A DNA stretch of 64,000 nt from Crambe crambe (lineage: Eukaryota > Porifera > Demospongiae > Poecilosclerida > Crambeidae), in assembly GCA_963924555.1 (NCBI GenBank), contig OZ004598.1, forward strand, positions 1,388,501 to 1,452,500, read 5' to 3'. Positions 11,190 to 23,010 of this stretch are shown here, in pieces (within the stretch, counting starts at the first letter, position 1; each line of letters opens with the position of its first letter). A program made the translations under genes and the position numbers. The notes below the pieces were generated by a model. It ran no database searches. It was not told where the DNA came from and worked only from the letters and a program-made list of their open reading frames with translations.

Positions 11190-14100
11190 TCAGTATGACA
11201 GGTTTTTTACATGCTGTAAACAATTAGCAAGAGCCTTGGCACCATCAGCACCAATAGAGTTATTATAGAGATACAGTGTTTGCAGGTTCATACAGTGTTT
11301 TAGACCTTCAGCAAGAGCCTTGGCACCATCAGCACCAATAGAGTTAAGTCTGAGATCCAATGTTTGCAGATTCGTATAGTGTTTTAGACTTTCAGCAAGA
11401 GCCTTGGCACCATCAGCACCAATAGAGTTACCATCAAGATCCAGTGTTTGCAGGTTCGTACAGTGTTTTAGACCTTCAGCAAGAGCCTTGGCACCATCAG
11501 CACCAATAGAGTTATACCTGAGATTCAGCATTTGCAGGTTCGTACAGTGTTTTAGACCTTCAGCAAGAGCCTTGGCACCATCAACACCAATAGAGTTACT
11601 ATAAAGATCCAGTGTTTGCAGGTTCGTACAGTGTTTTAGACCTTCAGCAAGAGCCTTGGCACCATCAGCACCAATAGAGTTACTATGAAGATCCAGTGTT
11701 TGCAGGTTCGTACAGTGTTTTAGACCTTCAGCAAGAGCCTTGGCACCATCAGCACCAATAGAGTTACTATGAAGATCCAGTGTTTGCAGGTTCGTACAGT
11801 GTTTTAGACTTTCAGCAAGAGCCTTGGCACCATCATCACCAATAGAGTTAAATCCGAGATCCAGTGTTTGCAGGTTCGTACAGTGTTTTAGACCTTCAGC
11901 AAGAGCCTTGGGACCATCAGCACCAATAGAGTTATTATGGAGCTCCAGTGTTTGCAGGTTCGTACAGTGTTTTAGACCTTCAGCAAGAGCCTTGGCCCCA
12001 TCAGCACCAATAGAGTTATAATTGAGATTAAGTGTTTGCAGGTTCGTACAGTGTTTTAGACCTTCAGCAAGAGCCTTGGCACCATCATCACCAATAGAGT
12101 TACTATCAAGATCCAGTGTTTGCAGGTTCGTACAGTGTTTTAGACCTTCAGCAAGAACCTTGGCATCATTAGATGTGATATTTCTAGATTTAAAATTCAG
12201 TAACTGTAAGTTATAGTGGCTACCACATGTATTAGAGCAGAAAACAGACAATGCAACACCAGCACAAACTATTTGAGAGAAATCCATGGAAGAAATGTCC
12301 ACATCATGTTTGATATTGAGGAGAGCGATAGCACCTTCTTTGGTGATTTTTTGGTTGCATAACAGGAGCTCCACATCTTTCACTGCTCTGGTGATAGCTA
12401 TTGCTCCTTCATCACCTATTTTATTACATCTCAAGTCCAGTGAGTGCAGATTAGTACAGAGAATAAGGCCTTCACTAAGAGATTTTGCTCCAGAATTACC
12501 TATAGCATTGAAACTGATGTCAAGTTTTTCAAGATGTGAAAGAGGGTTCTTTGTTAATGTTTCAGCAAGAGCAATTGATCCCATATCACCAATGTTATTC
12601 ACATTCAACACAAGCTCTTTCAAACCTGTATAAATTGACAAGCCTACTGCAAAAATCTTAGCTCCGTTATCCCCAATATTACAATTAGTAAGGATCAGTC
12701 TCGTAGGATGCATGTTTGCATGTTGTTCAAGACATTTTAAAACAAGCCTGATATCACTATCACTGAGCTCATGATTATGATGTAAGAAACCAAGCTCATA
12801 AATACTGTTGAAAAACGTAGAGAGTCCAAAAGTTCCAATAAACCGATCAGCTGTATCATACAACAAAGACTCGAGTGATTTAGGAAGCTTTATTAACCTT
12901 AATTTAGGAGTGTTAAATTTTAACGATTCCAACACAGTATAATTAATGTTATCAACCACAAGGGATTCAAGATTAGGTAAGGTGATCTTGCTAGTCAGAG
13001 CCTTCACTTTTAATGGTCCTAATTTTGTGTCAGATATATCTAATGTTTCCAAGGCACTCATTTTACCAAGTAAAACATTAACCAATTTAAGTTGAGCCAT
13101 GTTGCAATTGCCTCCATGATAACATAGGGTCTGTATTGACATCACATGACCACCAGCCTCATTCAAGAATGCAAAGATGCCTCCTTCCCCTAATGTGCAC
13201 CTGTTTAACACAAGTTTCTTCACAGGATGTGATTCAGAAGCAGTGCTGGCAATGAAACCAATGGCTGTCATGTCTGATGGTGTCAAGAAGTGGCTTTTAA
13301 GAGTGAGACTACCTTCTTCTCCAGACTGTATTACACGATCACATATGATGGATTGCTGAGATTCAAAGGTACATTGAACTTGGAAGAGATCATCATCCTG
13401 TGATTGTGATGACTTCATGAGCTCTTCAAACTTTGTCAAGTTAATATCAAGGCCACAGAAAAACTTCCACACCACTTGCATGTGTTTCTTCTTCCCATAT
13501 GTCTTGATAACTTTAGTCTGTTCCTCTTCCTCAAGTTGACAAAAATGTGATATGCTGCCAGATATTCCTGGAAAGTCAGATGGAGGAATGTGTACAAGTC
13601 CTGAAATCCACTTATCATAGAAATGCGATCTACATTGATCAACCCAAGGGACTTGCTGCTACTTTTAACGTCCTTTAAGAAGTCCTTGACTTCATTGTGC
13701 TTCATGACTTGCTTGGAAGTTTTGGTCTTTTCAAAAGCAAGTTTGCATATTTCAAGGAATAGCTTTCTTTCTTGTGCTGGTAGATCTTTGGGTGAATCTA
13801 AGCAAGGCTCATTTTCTTCATATCGTGTCAGACTACGAAGGAGTGTAAAATTGGTGAAATTCTTGTACATTTCTGTCTCGGTTTGTGGAAGACTGCAACC
13901 CATTTCATCAAATAAAAAACACACCATGGCAGAGTGAATGGGAAGGTAGCACATGTGATGGACGTTAGGATGTTGAGCAAGGTAAGAATGAAGATCTCCA
14001 GTTTTTTCAGTGCTTGAAAAGTTATACTTTTCTATGTACTGGAATATCTGCTCCTTTTCGAATCCGAGAACTTCCATTCGTTTAGTGGCTACTTTCTTCA

Positions 14101-16175
14101 ACTGGGCTACAGCAGCTGGACGAGATGCAATTATGACAACTGATTTAGGAAGAATATTTATCTTGATAAGCTGGAAAATCGTTGTTTCATTCTTTTTTTT
14201 TAGGGGAATACTCATCCAGTCCATCTAATATGAAACACAACCCTTCACCACTGTTACTCTCAGCATGACTTATAATGGATGATACAGATGATTCATTTTC
14301 GTAGTATCGTTTCATAATGTCAGTCAATTGAATATCAGGATCATTAAAGAACCCTCGTAAGTTAACAAGAAATAAAAGCCTGATACTGTCCAGTTGTAGC
14401 TCATTTTTAGCCCAATCTCGGCTGACCTTGTGGACGAGTGTGGTCTTCCCACTGCCTGGACGACCTTCAATAAATAATCGTGCCCCAGTCTTGAGATGTG
14501 AAAACACTTCATTATACTCAATCTTCTCCTTGTCTTTCAAGATATCATCTATACCTCCTTGTATGGTGTTGTATGCATACTCACCAGCTTTGTTGATTTC
14601 ACTCTGTTTGATCAGAGCTAAATTGATGTAAGTGTTATTACTTACTGGTGGCCAAGTGTCTTCAGGTACTTCTGGTTGAGATAAATATCTATCTATTAGA
14701 GTCCTCTTTTCAGGAGGAACTATTACAGTTAATTTAATAGGCTCACTTTGTAACTTTTCATTGTCATGAGTTTGTACCTCACAATGATAAGTTCCTTCTG
14801 ATGCCATGGTTACATCATTTATGCATAGTATTTGCTTATGAGTACCACAATAAGTGGAGTCATCATTCAAGGGAGCACCATCTTTCATCCATTGGTAGGT
14901 GATGGTGGTACCATGGCTGACTTGTACTTCAAAAAGAGTCGACTTTTCTTCATTTACCTTTAAGTCACGTGTCTGGCGAACTATTTCCATGGGTGTGATT
15001 TGCAAACATGGCCGCTTCATTGGGCTGTGCCTCACTTGGCCTAATAAGTCATCAGTTACACCAAACTCAGAAAGTAAGTTCAGCCATTTCTCATATTGAA
15101 TACTAGAATTATTATCGATCCTCTCGTATGCATACATAAATAAGAACCTGATCTTGAGTGAGCAGGATATGCAAGAATCAAGCATGTCAAAGCTATTCTT
15201 GATCATTTGGGGGATAAATCCTGTCTCTAATGCCTCTTTAGCAAAACTCATGAGATCAGCATCTTTAAGAGAAGTCACTAATTCATCTTCATAATCTTTA
15301 AGAACTTTTACTCTTTCAGATGAAATTATTACAGTTAATTTAATAGGCTCACTTTGTAACTTTTTATTGTCATGAGTTTGCACTTCACAATGATAAGTTC
15401 CTTCTGATGCCATGGTTACATCATTTATATATAGTATTGGTTTATGAACATTGCAATCAGTTGAATCGTTCAAGGGAGCACCATCTTTCATCCATTGGTA
15501 GGTGACGGTGGTTTTATGATTGGTAGACACCTGTACTTCAAGAAGAGCAGACTTTTCTTCGTTTACCTTTAAGTCATGGGTCTGAGAAATAATTTCTAAA
15601 TGGGCAACTTCTAAACAGGGTCGTTTCAAAGCCAATTCTTCAAGAGGAGCATAATTATGTGGTCTCTTCGAACCTGCAGCACTCCCATTACCAGATAATT
15701 CCTCACTATTTGCATCAGCAAGACTCTCAGTCATTGCAGATACACTATAATCACTTTCTCTTGCACAATACCCTTCATAACTAAGTCTCACTTGCTCTAA
15801 TGCTTCACTAGATGCACCATGCTCAGATAATAACTTAAGCCATCGCTCATAGAGTCTAGGATTATTCTGCAGTGACTCGTACACATGTAAAAATAAGCAC
15901 CTGATCTTTGTCGGCCAGTGCACATTAGGATCCATTGACTCTAAACTTTCCTTCACATCCTGAGAGATAAATCCTCTCTCTAATCCAAATCTAGCTAAAC
16001 TCACTAGTTCAGTGTCCTTGAGTGAAGTTACTAACTTGTCTTCATGGTCCTTAAGAGCTTTCACTGCTGCTGATACTGGTTCAAGGTGGCTTCCTTTGGA
16101 GGATGAAGGCACCAACTCACTTTTATCTTTATTTGTGTACACGTGATTCTGCGATTTCTCTTGATAAACTTCAAT
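11190..16175 (-). pseudogene. NLR-A: death-fold/Ig x2, NACHT, LRR; frame broken twice and 5' end lost
   Basis: An NLR-type cytosolic receptor. Counting from the reading frame at 16142: death-fold (CARD-like) domain about 24-125; KRP...KRP basic patch 159-175; Ig-like domain 180-272 with the YQW and GTYHC motifs; second death-fold 277-372; second Ig 383-475; NACHT with Walker A GRPGSGKTT at 560-568 and Walker B LCFILDGLDEY at 635-645. The frame then shifts at an A-run near 14195 (minus strand) and again by one base near 13545, compared with NLR-B. The remaining segment (13481-11190) has about five diverged and eleven near-identical 28-residue LRRs, ending at 11190. No ATG-bearing first exon is present: upstream sequence is LRR DNA of NLR-B. 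It may be a pseudogene, or the two shifts may be sequence errors. Confidence 0.8.
11200..12160 (-). repeat. 84-bp LRR array of NLR-A
   Basis: Eleven tandem 84-bp units each encode one ribonuclease-inhibitor-type LRR with the frame GAKALAEGLKHCTNLQTL followed by a short variable strand and NSIG. The DNA of neighbouring units is nearly identical except around the variable codons. Such arrays change copy number by unequal crossing over. Confidence 0.9.
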
Positions 16176-16184
16176 ACTACATGC

Positions 16185-17225
16185 AGCAAGAGCCTTGGCA
16201 CCATCAGAACCAATATGATTCCGATTCAGATCCAGTGTTTGCAGGTTCGTACAGTGTTTGCAGGTTCGTACAGTGTTTTAGACCTTCAGCTAGAGCCTTG
16301 GCACCATCAGCACCAATAGAGTTCGAAATGAGATCCAGTGTTTGCAGGTTCGTACAGTGTTTTAGACCTTCAGCTAGAGCATTGGCACCATCATCACCAA
16401 TAGAGTTCCGACTGAGATCCAGTGTTTGCAGGTTCGTACAGTGTTTTAGACCTTCAGCTAGAGCCTTGGCACCATCAGCACGAATAGAGTTATAATTGAG
16501 ATTAAGTGTTTTCAGGTTCGTACAGTGTTTTAGACCTTCAGCTAGAGCCTTGGCACCATCAGCACCAATAGAGTTATTATAGAGATCCAGTGTTTGCAGG
16601 TTCGTACAGTGTTTTAGACCTTCAGCAAGAGCCTTGGCACCATCATCACCAATAGAATCACTTCGAAGATTTAGCATTCGCAGGTTTGTACAGTGTTTTA
16701 GACCTTCAGCAAGAGCCTTGGCACCATCAGCACCAATAGAGTTATTATGGAGATCCAGTATTTGCAGGTTCGTACAGTGTTTTAGACCTTCAGCAAGAGC
16801 CTTGGCACCATCAGCACCAATAGAATCACTTCGAAGATTCAGCGTTTTCAGGTTTGTACAGTGTTTTAGACCTTCAGCAAGAGCCTTGGCACCATCAGCA
16901 CCAATATGGTTCCGATTGAGATTCAGTTTTTTCAGGTGTTTTAGACCTTCAGCAAGAGCCTTGGCACCATCAGCACCAATATGGTTCCGATTGAGATCCA
17001 GTGTTTGCAGGTTCGTACAGTGTTTTAGACCTTCAGCAAGAGCCTTGGCACCATCAACACAAATAGAGTTATTATAGAGATTCAGGGTTTGCAGGTTCGT
17101 ACAGTGTTGTAGACCTTCAGCAAGAGCCTTGGCACCATCAGCACCAATATGGTTCTGATTGAGATCCAGTTTTTGCAGGTTCGTACAGTGTTTTAGACCT
17201 TCAGCAAGAGCCTTGGCACCATCAG
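16185..17225 (-). repeat. 84-bp LRR array of NLR-B
   Basis: About twelve 84-bp LRR units lie in tandem; one near 16930 has lost 12 bp and keeps the frame. At 16236-16273 a 19-bp tandem duplication shifts the frame of the last unit and produces the stop at 16204. The array continues without a gap into the start of NLR-A. Confidence 0.9.
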
Positions 17226-20199
17226 CACCAATATTACAATTAGTAAGGATCAATCTTGTACAATGTGCATGATGTTCAAGACATTTTGAAACAAGCTTGA
17301 CATCAATACAACTGAGCTCATGATTATGGAGATCTAAGAAATCAACTCTTGATAGCTCACAAATACTGTTGAGAAAAGTACTAAGCCCAAAAATACTGAT
17401 AAAACGATCAGTTGAATCGAACGACAAATATGGTTCAAGAAGCTTCACTAACCTTACTTTAGGACTATTAAATTTTAATGATTCCAAAAAAGCAGAACAA
17501 CCAACTACAAGGGTTTCAAGATTAGGTAAGGTGATTTTGCTAGTCAGAGCCTGCACTTTTAATGGTCCTAATTTTGTGTCAGATATATCTAATGTTTCCA
17601 AGGCACTCATTTTACCAAGTAAAACATTAACCAATTTAAGTTGAGCCATGTTGCAATTGCCTCCATGGTAACTTAGGGTATGTATTGACATCACACGATC
17701 GCCAGCCTCCTGAAAAAATGCACTGATGCCTTCTTCCGCTAATGTGCACCTGTTTAACACAAGTTTCTTAACAGGATGTGATTCAGAGGCAGTGCTGACA
17801 ACGAAACCAATGGCTGTCAAGTCTGATGGTGTCAAGAAGTGGCTTTTAAGAGTGAGACTACCTTCTTCTCCAGACCGAATCACACTGTCACATACGATGG
17901 ATTTTTGAGATTCAAAGGCACACTGAATGTGAAATAGATCATCAGGTGATTCTGAGCATTTCACAAGTTTTTCAAACTTCTTCGTATCATTTTCAAAATC
18001 GATAAGACCACAGTAAAACTTCCACACCACACGCATATGTTTCTTCTTACCATACTTCTCTATTATTTTAGTCTGTTCCTCCTCACCTAATTTAGTGATG
18101 TGATAAGCTGCAAGATATTCTTGAAAGGTGAGATGAAGAAACGTGTACAAGTCTTGGAATCCAAATTTGGCAGCAATGCAGTCTACAGTGATCAATCCCA
18201 GGGACTCTTTCCCACAACTCACGTCCTTAAAGAAATGCTTAATCTCACTGCGCTTCATCACTTGCTTGGAAGATACTGTTTTTTCAAAGGCAAGTTTACA
18301 AATCTGGAAAAAAATACCTCTTTCCATTTCAGGAAGATCGTCAGGTGACTGCAAATATCCTTCATTTTCATCGCAGCGCATTACAGTACGAAGGAGAGTG
18401 TGGATCATGAATGATGTATACATTTCTGTCTCAGTTCTAGCAAGGGCAGTACCCATAAGGTTGAATAAATAGCACACCATGGAAGCATGGATTGGAAGGT
18501 AGCACATGTGATGCACATTAGGATGCTGCTCAAGATAAGATTCAAGATTCTGGATTTTCTCAGCATTTGAAAATTTGTACTCTTTTATGTACTGAGATAT
18601 TTGTTCCTTCTGGAATCCAAGAACTTCCACTCGTTTGGTGGCTACTGACTTCAAATGCACCACAGCAGCTGGACGAGAAGCTACTACTACAATTGATTTG
18701 GGAAGAAGCTGTTTATTTATGAGTTTAAATATTGTGGTATTTTTTTTCCCTTTAGGTGAGTACTCATCTAGTCCATCAAGAACAAAGCAAAGACCTTCCC
18801 CACTAAATCGTTCAGAATGATCTAAGATTTGGTCAAGTCTTACTTGATCTTTGTAATAATGCTTCAAAATATCACGCAATTCGATAGAAGGATCGTTAAG
18901 CAGTACTCGCAGATGGACTAGAAATAAAAATCGAATATTTTTCAGATTTAGTTTGCCACTGGCCCAGTCTTGGCTGAACTTGTGCACAAGTGTGGTCTTC
19001 CCACTACCTGGACGACCTTCAATAAGCAATCGTGTCCCACTAACAAGATTTGAAAATACTTCTTTGTACTCTATTCTGTCCTTATCTTTTAAAATGTCAT
19101 CCGCATCTCCTTGTATGGTGTTGTATGCATACTCTCCAGCCTTGTCAATTGCACCTGGTTTGATCAGAGCTAAGTTAATGTAAGTGTTATTACTTACTGG
19201 TGGCCAAGTGTCTTCAGGCACTTCAGGTTGAGATAAATATCTATCTATAAGTGCTCTCTTCTCAGGTGAAAACTTTACAATTAGTTTAATAGGACCACTT
19301 CGTAAAACTTCATTGCCATGAGTTTGTACCTCGCAATGATAAGTTCCTTCTGATGCCATGGTTACATCATTTATGCATAGTATCTGTTTATGAATGCTGC
19401 AATAAGTGGAATTATCATTCAAGGGAGCACCATCTTTCATCCATTGGTATGTGATGGTGGTTTCACGATTGGTAAACATTTGTACTTCAAGAAGAACAGA
19501 CTTTTCTTCACTTACCTCATAGTAACAGGTATGAGAAATAATTTCTAAAGGGGCAACTTCTAAACAGGGTCGTTTTGAAGCCGATTCTTCAAGAGGAGCA
19601 TGATTACGTGGTCTCTTTGCACCTACTACTACTTCAGCACTTCCACTAACAGATAATTCCCCGTCAGCAAGACTCTCAGTCATTGCAGATACACTATAAT
19701 CACTTTCTCTTGCACAATACCCTTCATAACTAAGTCTCACTTGCTCTAATGCTTTACTAGATGCACCATGCTCAGATAATAACTTAAGCCATTGCTCTAA
19801 ATGGCTAGGATTACTCTGCAACAGGTCGTATGCATGTAAAAATAAGTACTTTATCTTTCTTGGCCAGTATACATTAGGATCCATTGACTCTAAACTTTCC
19901 TTCACATCCTGAGGGATAAATCCTCCCTCTGATCCAAATCTAGCTAAACTCACTAGATCAGTGTCCTTGAGTGAAGTTACTAACTTGTCTTCATGATCCT
20001 TAAGAGCTTTCACTGCTGCTGATACTGGTTCAAGATGCCTTCCTTTTGAGGATGAAGGTACCAGCTCACCTTCGGCCATATTTGTGTACATGTGATTGTG
20101 TGATTCCTCTTGATAAACTTCAATACTACCTGCAGTGTTGAATATTATGAAGTGACACATCATAATGGTAGACATACAGTTCAATGCCAACTTATTCAA
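16204..20199 (-). CDS. NLR-B: death-fold, Ig, NACHT, LRR receptor
   Basis: A 1331-residue open frame for an NLR-type receptor, expected to act in the cytosol as an ATP-driven oligomerising sensor. Death-fold (CARD-like) domain about 58-158; bipartite basic patch KRP at 195 and KRP at 209; Ig-like domain 217-309 with W253 and C289 but Val in place of the first cysteine; NACHT with Walker A GRPGSGKTT at 395-403 and Walker B LCFVLDGLDEY at 470-480; LRRs to the end. It lacks the diverged mid-LRR block of NLR-A and NLR-C, passing straight from LILTNCNIG to the uniform repeats. The true start is uncertain: residues 1-23 may be intron or a first exon, because ACTGCAG before SIEVYQEE looks like a splice acceptor also seen in NLR-C; Met41 (MAEGEL) is another candidate. 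The C-terminal 19 residues are out of the LRR frame. Confidence 0.85.
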   Translation of the reverse strand: MNKLALNCMSTIMMCHFIIFNTAGSIEVYQEESHNHMYTNMAEGELVPSSSKGRHLEPVSAAVKALKDHEDKLVTSLKDTDLVSLARFGSEGGFIPQDVKESLESMDPNVYWPRKIKYLFLHAYDLLQSNPSHLEQWLKLLSEHGASSKALEQVRLSYEGYCARESDYSVSAMTESLADGELSVSGSAEVVVGAKRPRNHAPLEESASKRPCLEVAPLEIISHTCYYEVSEEKSVLLEVQMFTNRETTITYQWMKDGAPLNDNSTYCSIHKQILCINDVTMASEGTYHCEVQTHGNEVLRSGPIKLIVKFSPEKRALIDRYLSQPEVPEDTWPPVSNNTYINLALIKPGAIDKAGEYAYNTIQGDADDILKDKDRIEYKEVFSNLVSGTRLLIEGRPGSGKTTLVHKFSQDWASGKLNLKNIRFLFLVHLRVLLNDPSIELRDILKHYYKDQVRLDQILDHSERFSGEGLCFVLDGLDEYSPKGKKNTTIFKLINKQLLPKSIVVVASRPAAVVHLKSVATKRVEVLGFQKEQISQYIKEYKFSNAEKIQNLESYLEQHPNVHHMCYLPIHASMVCYLFNLMGTALARTETEMYTSFMIHTLLRTVMRCDENEGYLQSPDDLPEMERGIFFQICKLAFEKTVSSKQVMKRSEIKHFFKDVSCGKESLGLITVDCIAAKFGFQDLYTFLHLTFQEYLAAYHITKLGEEEQTKIIEKYGKKKHMRVVWKFYCGLIDFENDTKKFEKLVKCSESPDDLFHIQCAFESQKSIVCDSVIRSGEEGSLTLKSHFLTPSDLTAIGFVVSTASESHPVKKLVLNRCTLAEEGISAFFQEAGDRVMSIHTLSYHGGNCNMAQLKLVNVLLGKMSALETLDISDTKLGPLKVQALTSKITLPNLETLVVGCSAFLESLKFNSPKVRLVKLLEPYLSFDSTDRFISIFGLSTFLNSICELSRVDFLDLHNHELSCIDVKLVSKCLEHHAHCTRLILTNCNIGADGAKALAEGLKHCTNLQKLDLNQNHIGADGAKALAEGLQHCTNLQTLNLYNNSICVDGAKALAEGLKHCTNLQTLDLNRNHIGADGAKALAEGLKHLKKLNLNRNHIGADGAKALAEGLKHCTNLKTLNLRSDSIGADGAKALAEGLKHCTNLQILDLHNNSIGADGAKALAEGLKHCTNLRMLNLRSDSIGDDGAKALAEGLKHCTNLQTLDLYNNSIGADGAKALAEGLKHCTNLKTLNLNYNSIRADGAKALAEGLKHCTNLQTLDLSRNSIGDDGANALAEGLKHCTNLQTLDLISNSIGADGAKALAEGLKHCTNLQTLYEPANTGSESESYWF

Positions 20200-21380
20200 A
20201 TACTTATAAAGTACTGTACTCGTATGTTATTAGGCGTATGCACTTATATCTACACAGGAAGCAATTAACAGCGAGTATGCTCCTAACAGTGAGATTAATA
20301 ATTTAGTTCTGGGTGGGTATTAATTAGAGTATGGAGCTAGCATAAAGAACCATTAAGTGGCAGTTCCGTCCAAAAATTAACTTTTAAGTGAGGTAAGCTT
20401 AGCAAAGAATCGCTAAACCAGTAAGAAACACAAAGATGCAGAAATATCACTTATAAGCAAGGAGCACTTAACAAATGATAGTTAGAGCAGCAAGAAAACC
20501 AGCACTTATTAGCAAGATGTGCCTAATAATGTGTGAGTACGGTAATGACACAAGTGAATGACTGTCATATAACGGGTAAGAGATACTCATATACCAACAT
20601 GCATATGCTATTGGTTGTAAGTGGTTAGTAATCGACAATATTCACAGGTCCCACTTTTGTCCTAGCAGCTGTATATTGACTGAATAGAAAGTTTTGCATG
20701 AAACATTCTAGTACACTAATGTGTGTGATATTTAGCCTTTATACCCTATTCGCTAGAAATCACTCCTTTCTCTGCATCTTTGCAGCTACTCTGCTAAGAT
20801 ATGGCTGATTTCATGATTCTGAAGAGAAAATGGTTGGATCAAGAGACTAGTAAACTGAAGAAACAGAAATGGGAACCATAGACTATAGGCTAGCTAGTCG
20901 CTAATTAACCCTCTCACATAGTAGCCTCTTTTGGATTGTAGCCTCTGGCCACCATGAAACAATTAGTAGTCACATGCAGATAAGCACACATAATAAGGTC
21001 CATTTGGTATACACCCGGCCACACAGTCTGAAATATGTTCCTCCGGGCCCTCACCCTCATTCCCATTGGCATTGCTGCCCCTAAAATCTTATTTGATAGT
21101 GGACTTGTGCACACACATGTGATCGAACCAACAGGGTATGGGTTATTTTAAATAGTGCACACCTGCCACTTATAACAGCTCTTTCTGCATGTTACTACTT
21201 GATCTAAAAGACAGCGCTTTCAAGCACTAGTCCTTGAAAGCCTATACACAGAGTGAGTGCAGTATAGGGCCGGTGGAACACCTTTCTGAGGCCTTAATCC
21301 AACTAGAGACAATGGTCACATTAAGGTCTGTTACTATTACATACATAATGTATATGAAGATCAATACTACAAGAATTTTG
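20200..21380. other. Intergenic spacer upstream of NLR-B
   Basis: This contains the likely NLR-B promoter region and low-copy repeats related to 23360-23640 (for example the GTTAGAGCAGCAAG segment near 20480 and 23530). Short frames at 20802-20870 (plus) and 20914-21114 (minus) have no recognisable motif. No RNA gene was recognised. Confidence 0.4.
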
Positions 21381-21458
21381 GCTAGGGTTGATAAATTTTT
21401 TTTTTTTTTGTTTTGTTTTCATTTAGAGTTCTATTATTTGACAGTGTATATTACATAC

Positions 21459-21554
21459 CTCTGTCTCTTTCCTTGGCCACTTTCTTGGGAGAGGGAGGAG
21501 GTAGTCTTGGTTCTGGATTGGAATTTCTGGTTTGTGTGGGCACATTTGTTGAAC
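21459..21554 (-). CDS. Candidate 96-nt exon, duplicate of 23722-23817
   Basis: On the minus strand an acceptor (TTAATAG) and a donor (GTATGTAA) frame 96 nt almost identical to the exon at 23722-23817. It encodes a Pro/Ser-rich linker with NSNPEPRL. The surrounding intron sequence is duplicated too. It probably belongs to the DEATH-domain gene starting at 24563. Confidence 0.5.
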
Positions 21555-21999
21555 CTATTAATAGAATCAGAAGGTGAAGGCAATTGGAAGGTGAGGTTGA
21601 ATGCTTTGCTATGAACGTTTATTTGCTGTGTTTTGAAAATGTAACCTTCTACCAGCATACAGGGCCAGAAGTTAGACACTGAAATCAATTAATTGAACTG
21701 GTGGTGAAATGAACACACTGAACAGAGAAATAGTAGATCGAGATGTGCATTATTTGGGGTAAAAATATGATGGGCACATGCACCTATATGATTATTGAAC
21801 TCTGACCCATTGCTGTCTATCATATTACTTGGTCTCCTTCTGTAAACATAGACATAAGTTTATTCTGCTTGCTAACTATGGACGATCAGTTTGGTGGGAT
21901 AGAGAGGCACTGAGTAACTAGACAGGGGTGCTCGAGCACCCTGAGCACCTCGCTAGATACACCAGTCCCTATACCAGAGGGCATTTGGATTCATGTTAC

Positions 22000-23010
22000 A
22001 GCTACTCGACCTCACCTTCCAAATTTGTAGTGGAAGACTTGTGAGAAGAAGCTAAGTTGGAGCTCTGAACCTTTCGTCTAGCCTTATTTTTTCCTATTAA
22101 ACCAAACAATGTTATAATAAGATGAATCCAAGACATGCCAACCCGCCAGCAAAGGATTTTTAGTTCATGCTACCACTAGTTTCAAAATGTGTGGAAGAGG
22201 CTAAACTTTGGCATTATTATTTCCAGAGTTACAAAAATAAAGTGTTAGATCAAGCGCATAGCAACCAACAGACAGCAAATGGCATTTGGGTTCATGCTGC
22301 AACTACTTGACCTCACTCTGAACCTTACCACGTGATGAAGAATCTGGTTTTTGTCTAGCCTTCTTTCCTGTTCAGTCAAACAATATAAAACAGATCAAAG
22401 ACATACCATCAAATCTACTACATTAGCCAGCATAGGATATCTTGATCTCCCTTTCAAACTAGGTTTGCTGGAAGAGGCTGAGTTAGTACATAAAGATTGA
22501 TCTCGAGCCTTATTCTTTCCTGTTCAACCAAACGATGTAGGATTACAAAAGAAGGTGACTACACAGATCAAGCACATGCCAACTAACATGTGAAGGATTG
22601 TGGGGAGAAGCAAGGTTTACTCCAAATCTTAATAAGTGGGGAGTAATCAGACATCTCCTTTGCTATCACATCACCACTGTGATCATGAAAAATTTTCCTC
22701 ACAGGATTATCAGTAAACAAAGAGGGTGGGTCTCACATGGCAATTCAGTAAGCAAATCTAGTTGCTAAAGATGAACAGGCAGTAGAGAATATGTAGCTGA
22801 AAGTCGGGTTAGTTGTTATGATCAAACCTTTATCTCTTTGAGGGAGAGGACATTCTCCAGGTCCTGCACTGGAACTCTCCGTTTCTGTGGACACATTTGC
22901 TGAACCTATAGAAATGAAGTTGTTTATCTTGGAAACTCAGCATGGTTGTTACAATTACCTTCACCAGTTTGAGGGGAAGGAAGTGAACTGGAACTACTTG
23001 TTTCTGAATC
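22000..23010 (-). CDS. Candidate small Ser/Lys-rich exons of the DEATH-domain gene
   Basis: Several short minus-strand segments are bounded by AG and GT signals: about 22012-22095 (KNKARRKV...SSHKSSTTN), 22335-22370 (KKARQKPDSSS), 22455-22520 (KNKARDQSL), 22829-22905 (SANVSTETESSSAG) and 22955-23003 (SETSSSSSLPSPQTGE). They resemble one another in composition and in their first residues, as if one linker exon had multiplied. Exact boundaries are uncertain. They would extend the protein that starts at 24563. Confidence 0.35.

Noticed and set aside
11404-12216. Long plus-strand open frames with repeated MAPSSPIEL...CRFVQCFRPSARALAPSAPIE peptides
   Set aside because: They are the antisense of the LRR arrays; an 84-bp repeat without stops in one frame easily leaves the opposite frame open. 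The same happens at 16103-17077, 48524-49588 and 63546-63860.
12286-12633. Plus-strand frame of 115 codons
   Set aside because: Antisense to the diverged LRRs of NLR-A; the equivalent antisense frame exists at 49712-50128.
16204-17225. Regular short repeats suggesting a CRISPR array
   Set aside because: The 84-bp units are contiguous, coding and encode LRRs; there are no unique spacers and the context is eukaryotic.
21234-21614. Plus-strand open frame of 126 codons
   Set aside because: It overlaps the duplicated 96-nt minus-strand exon in antisense and includes a poly-T run; no motif supports it.
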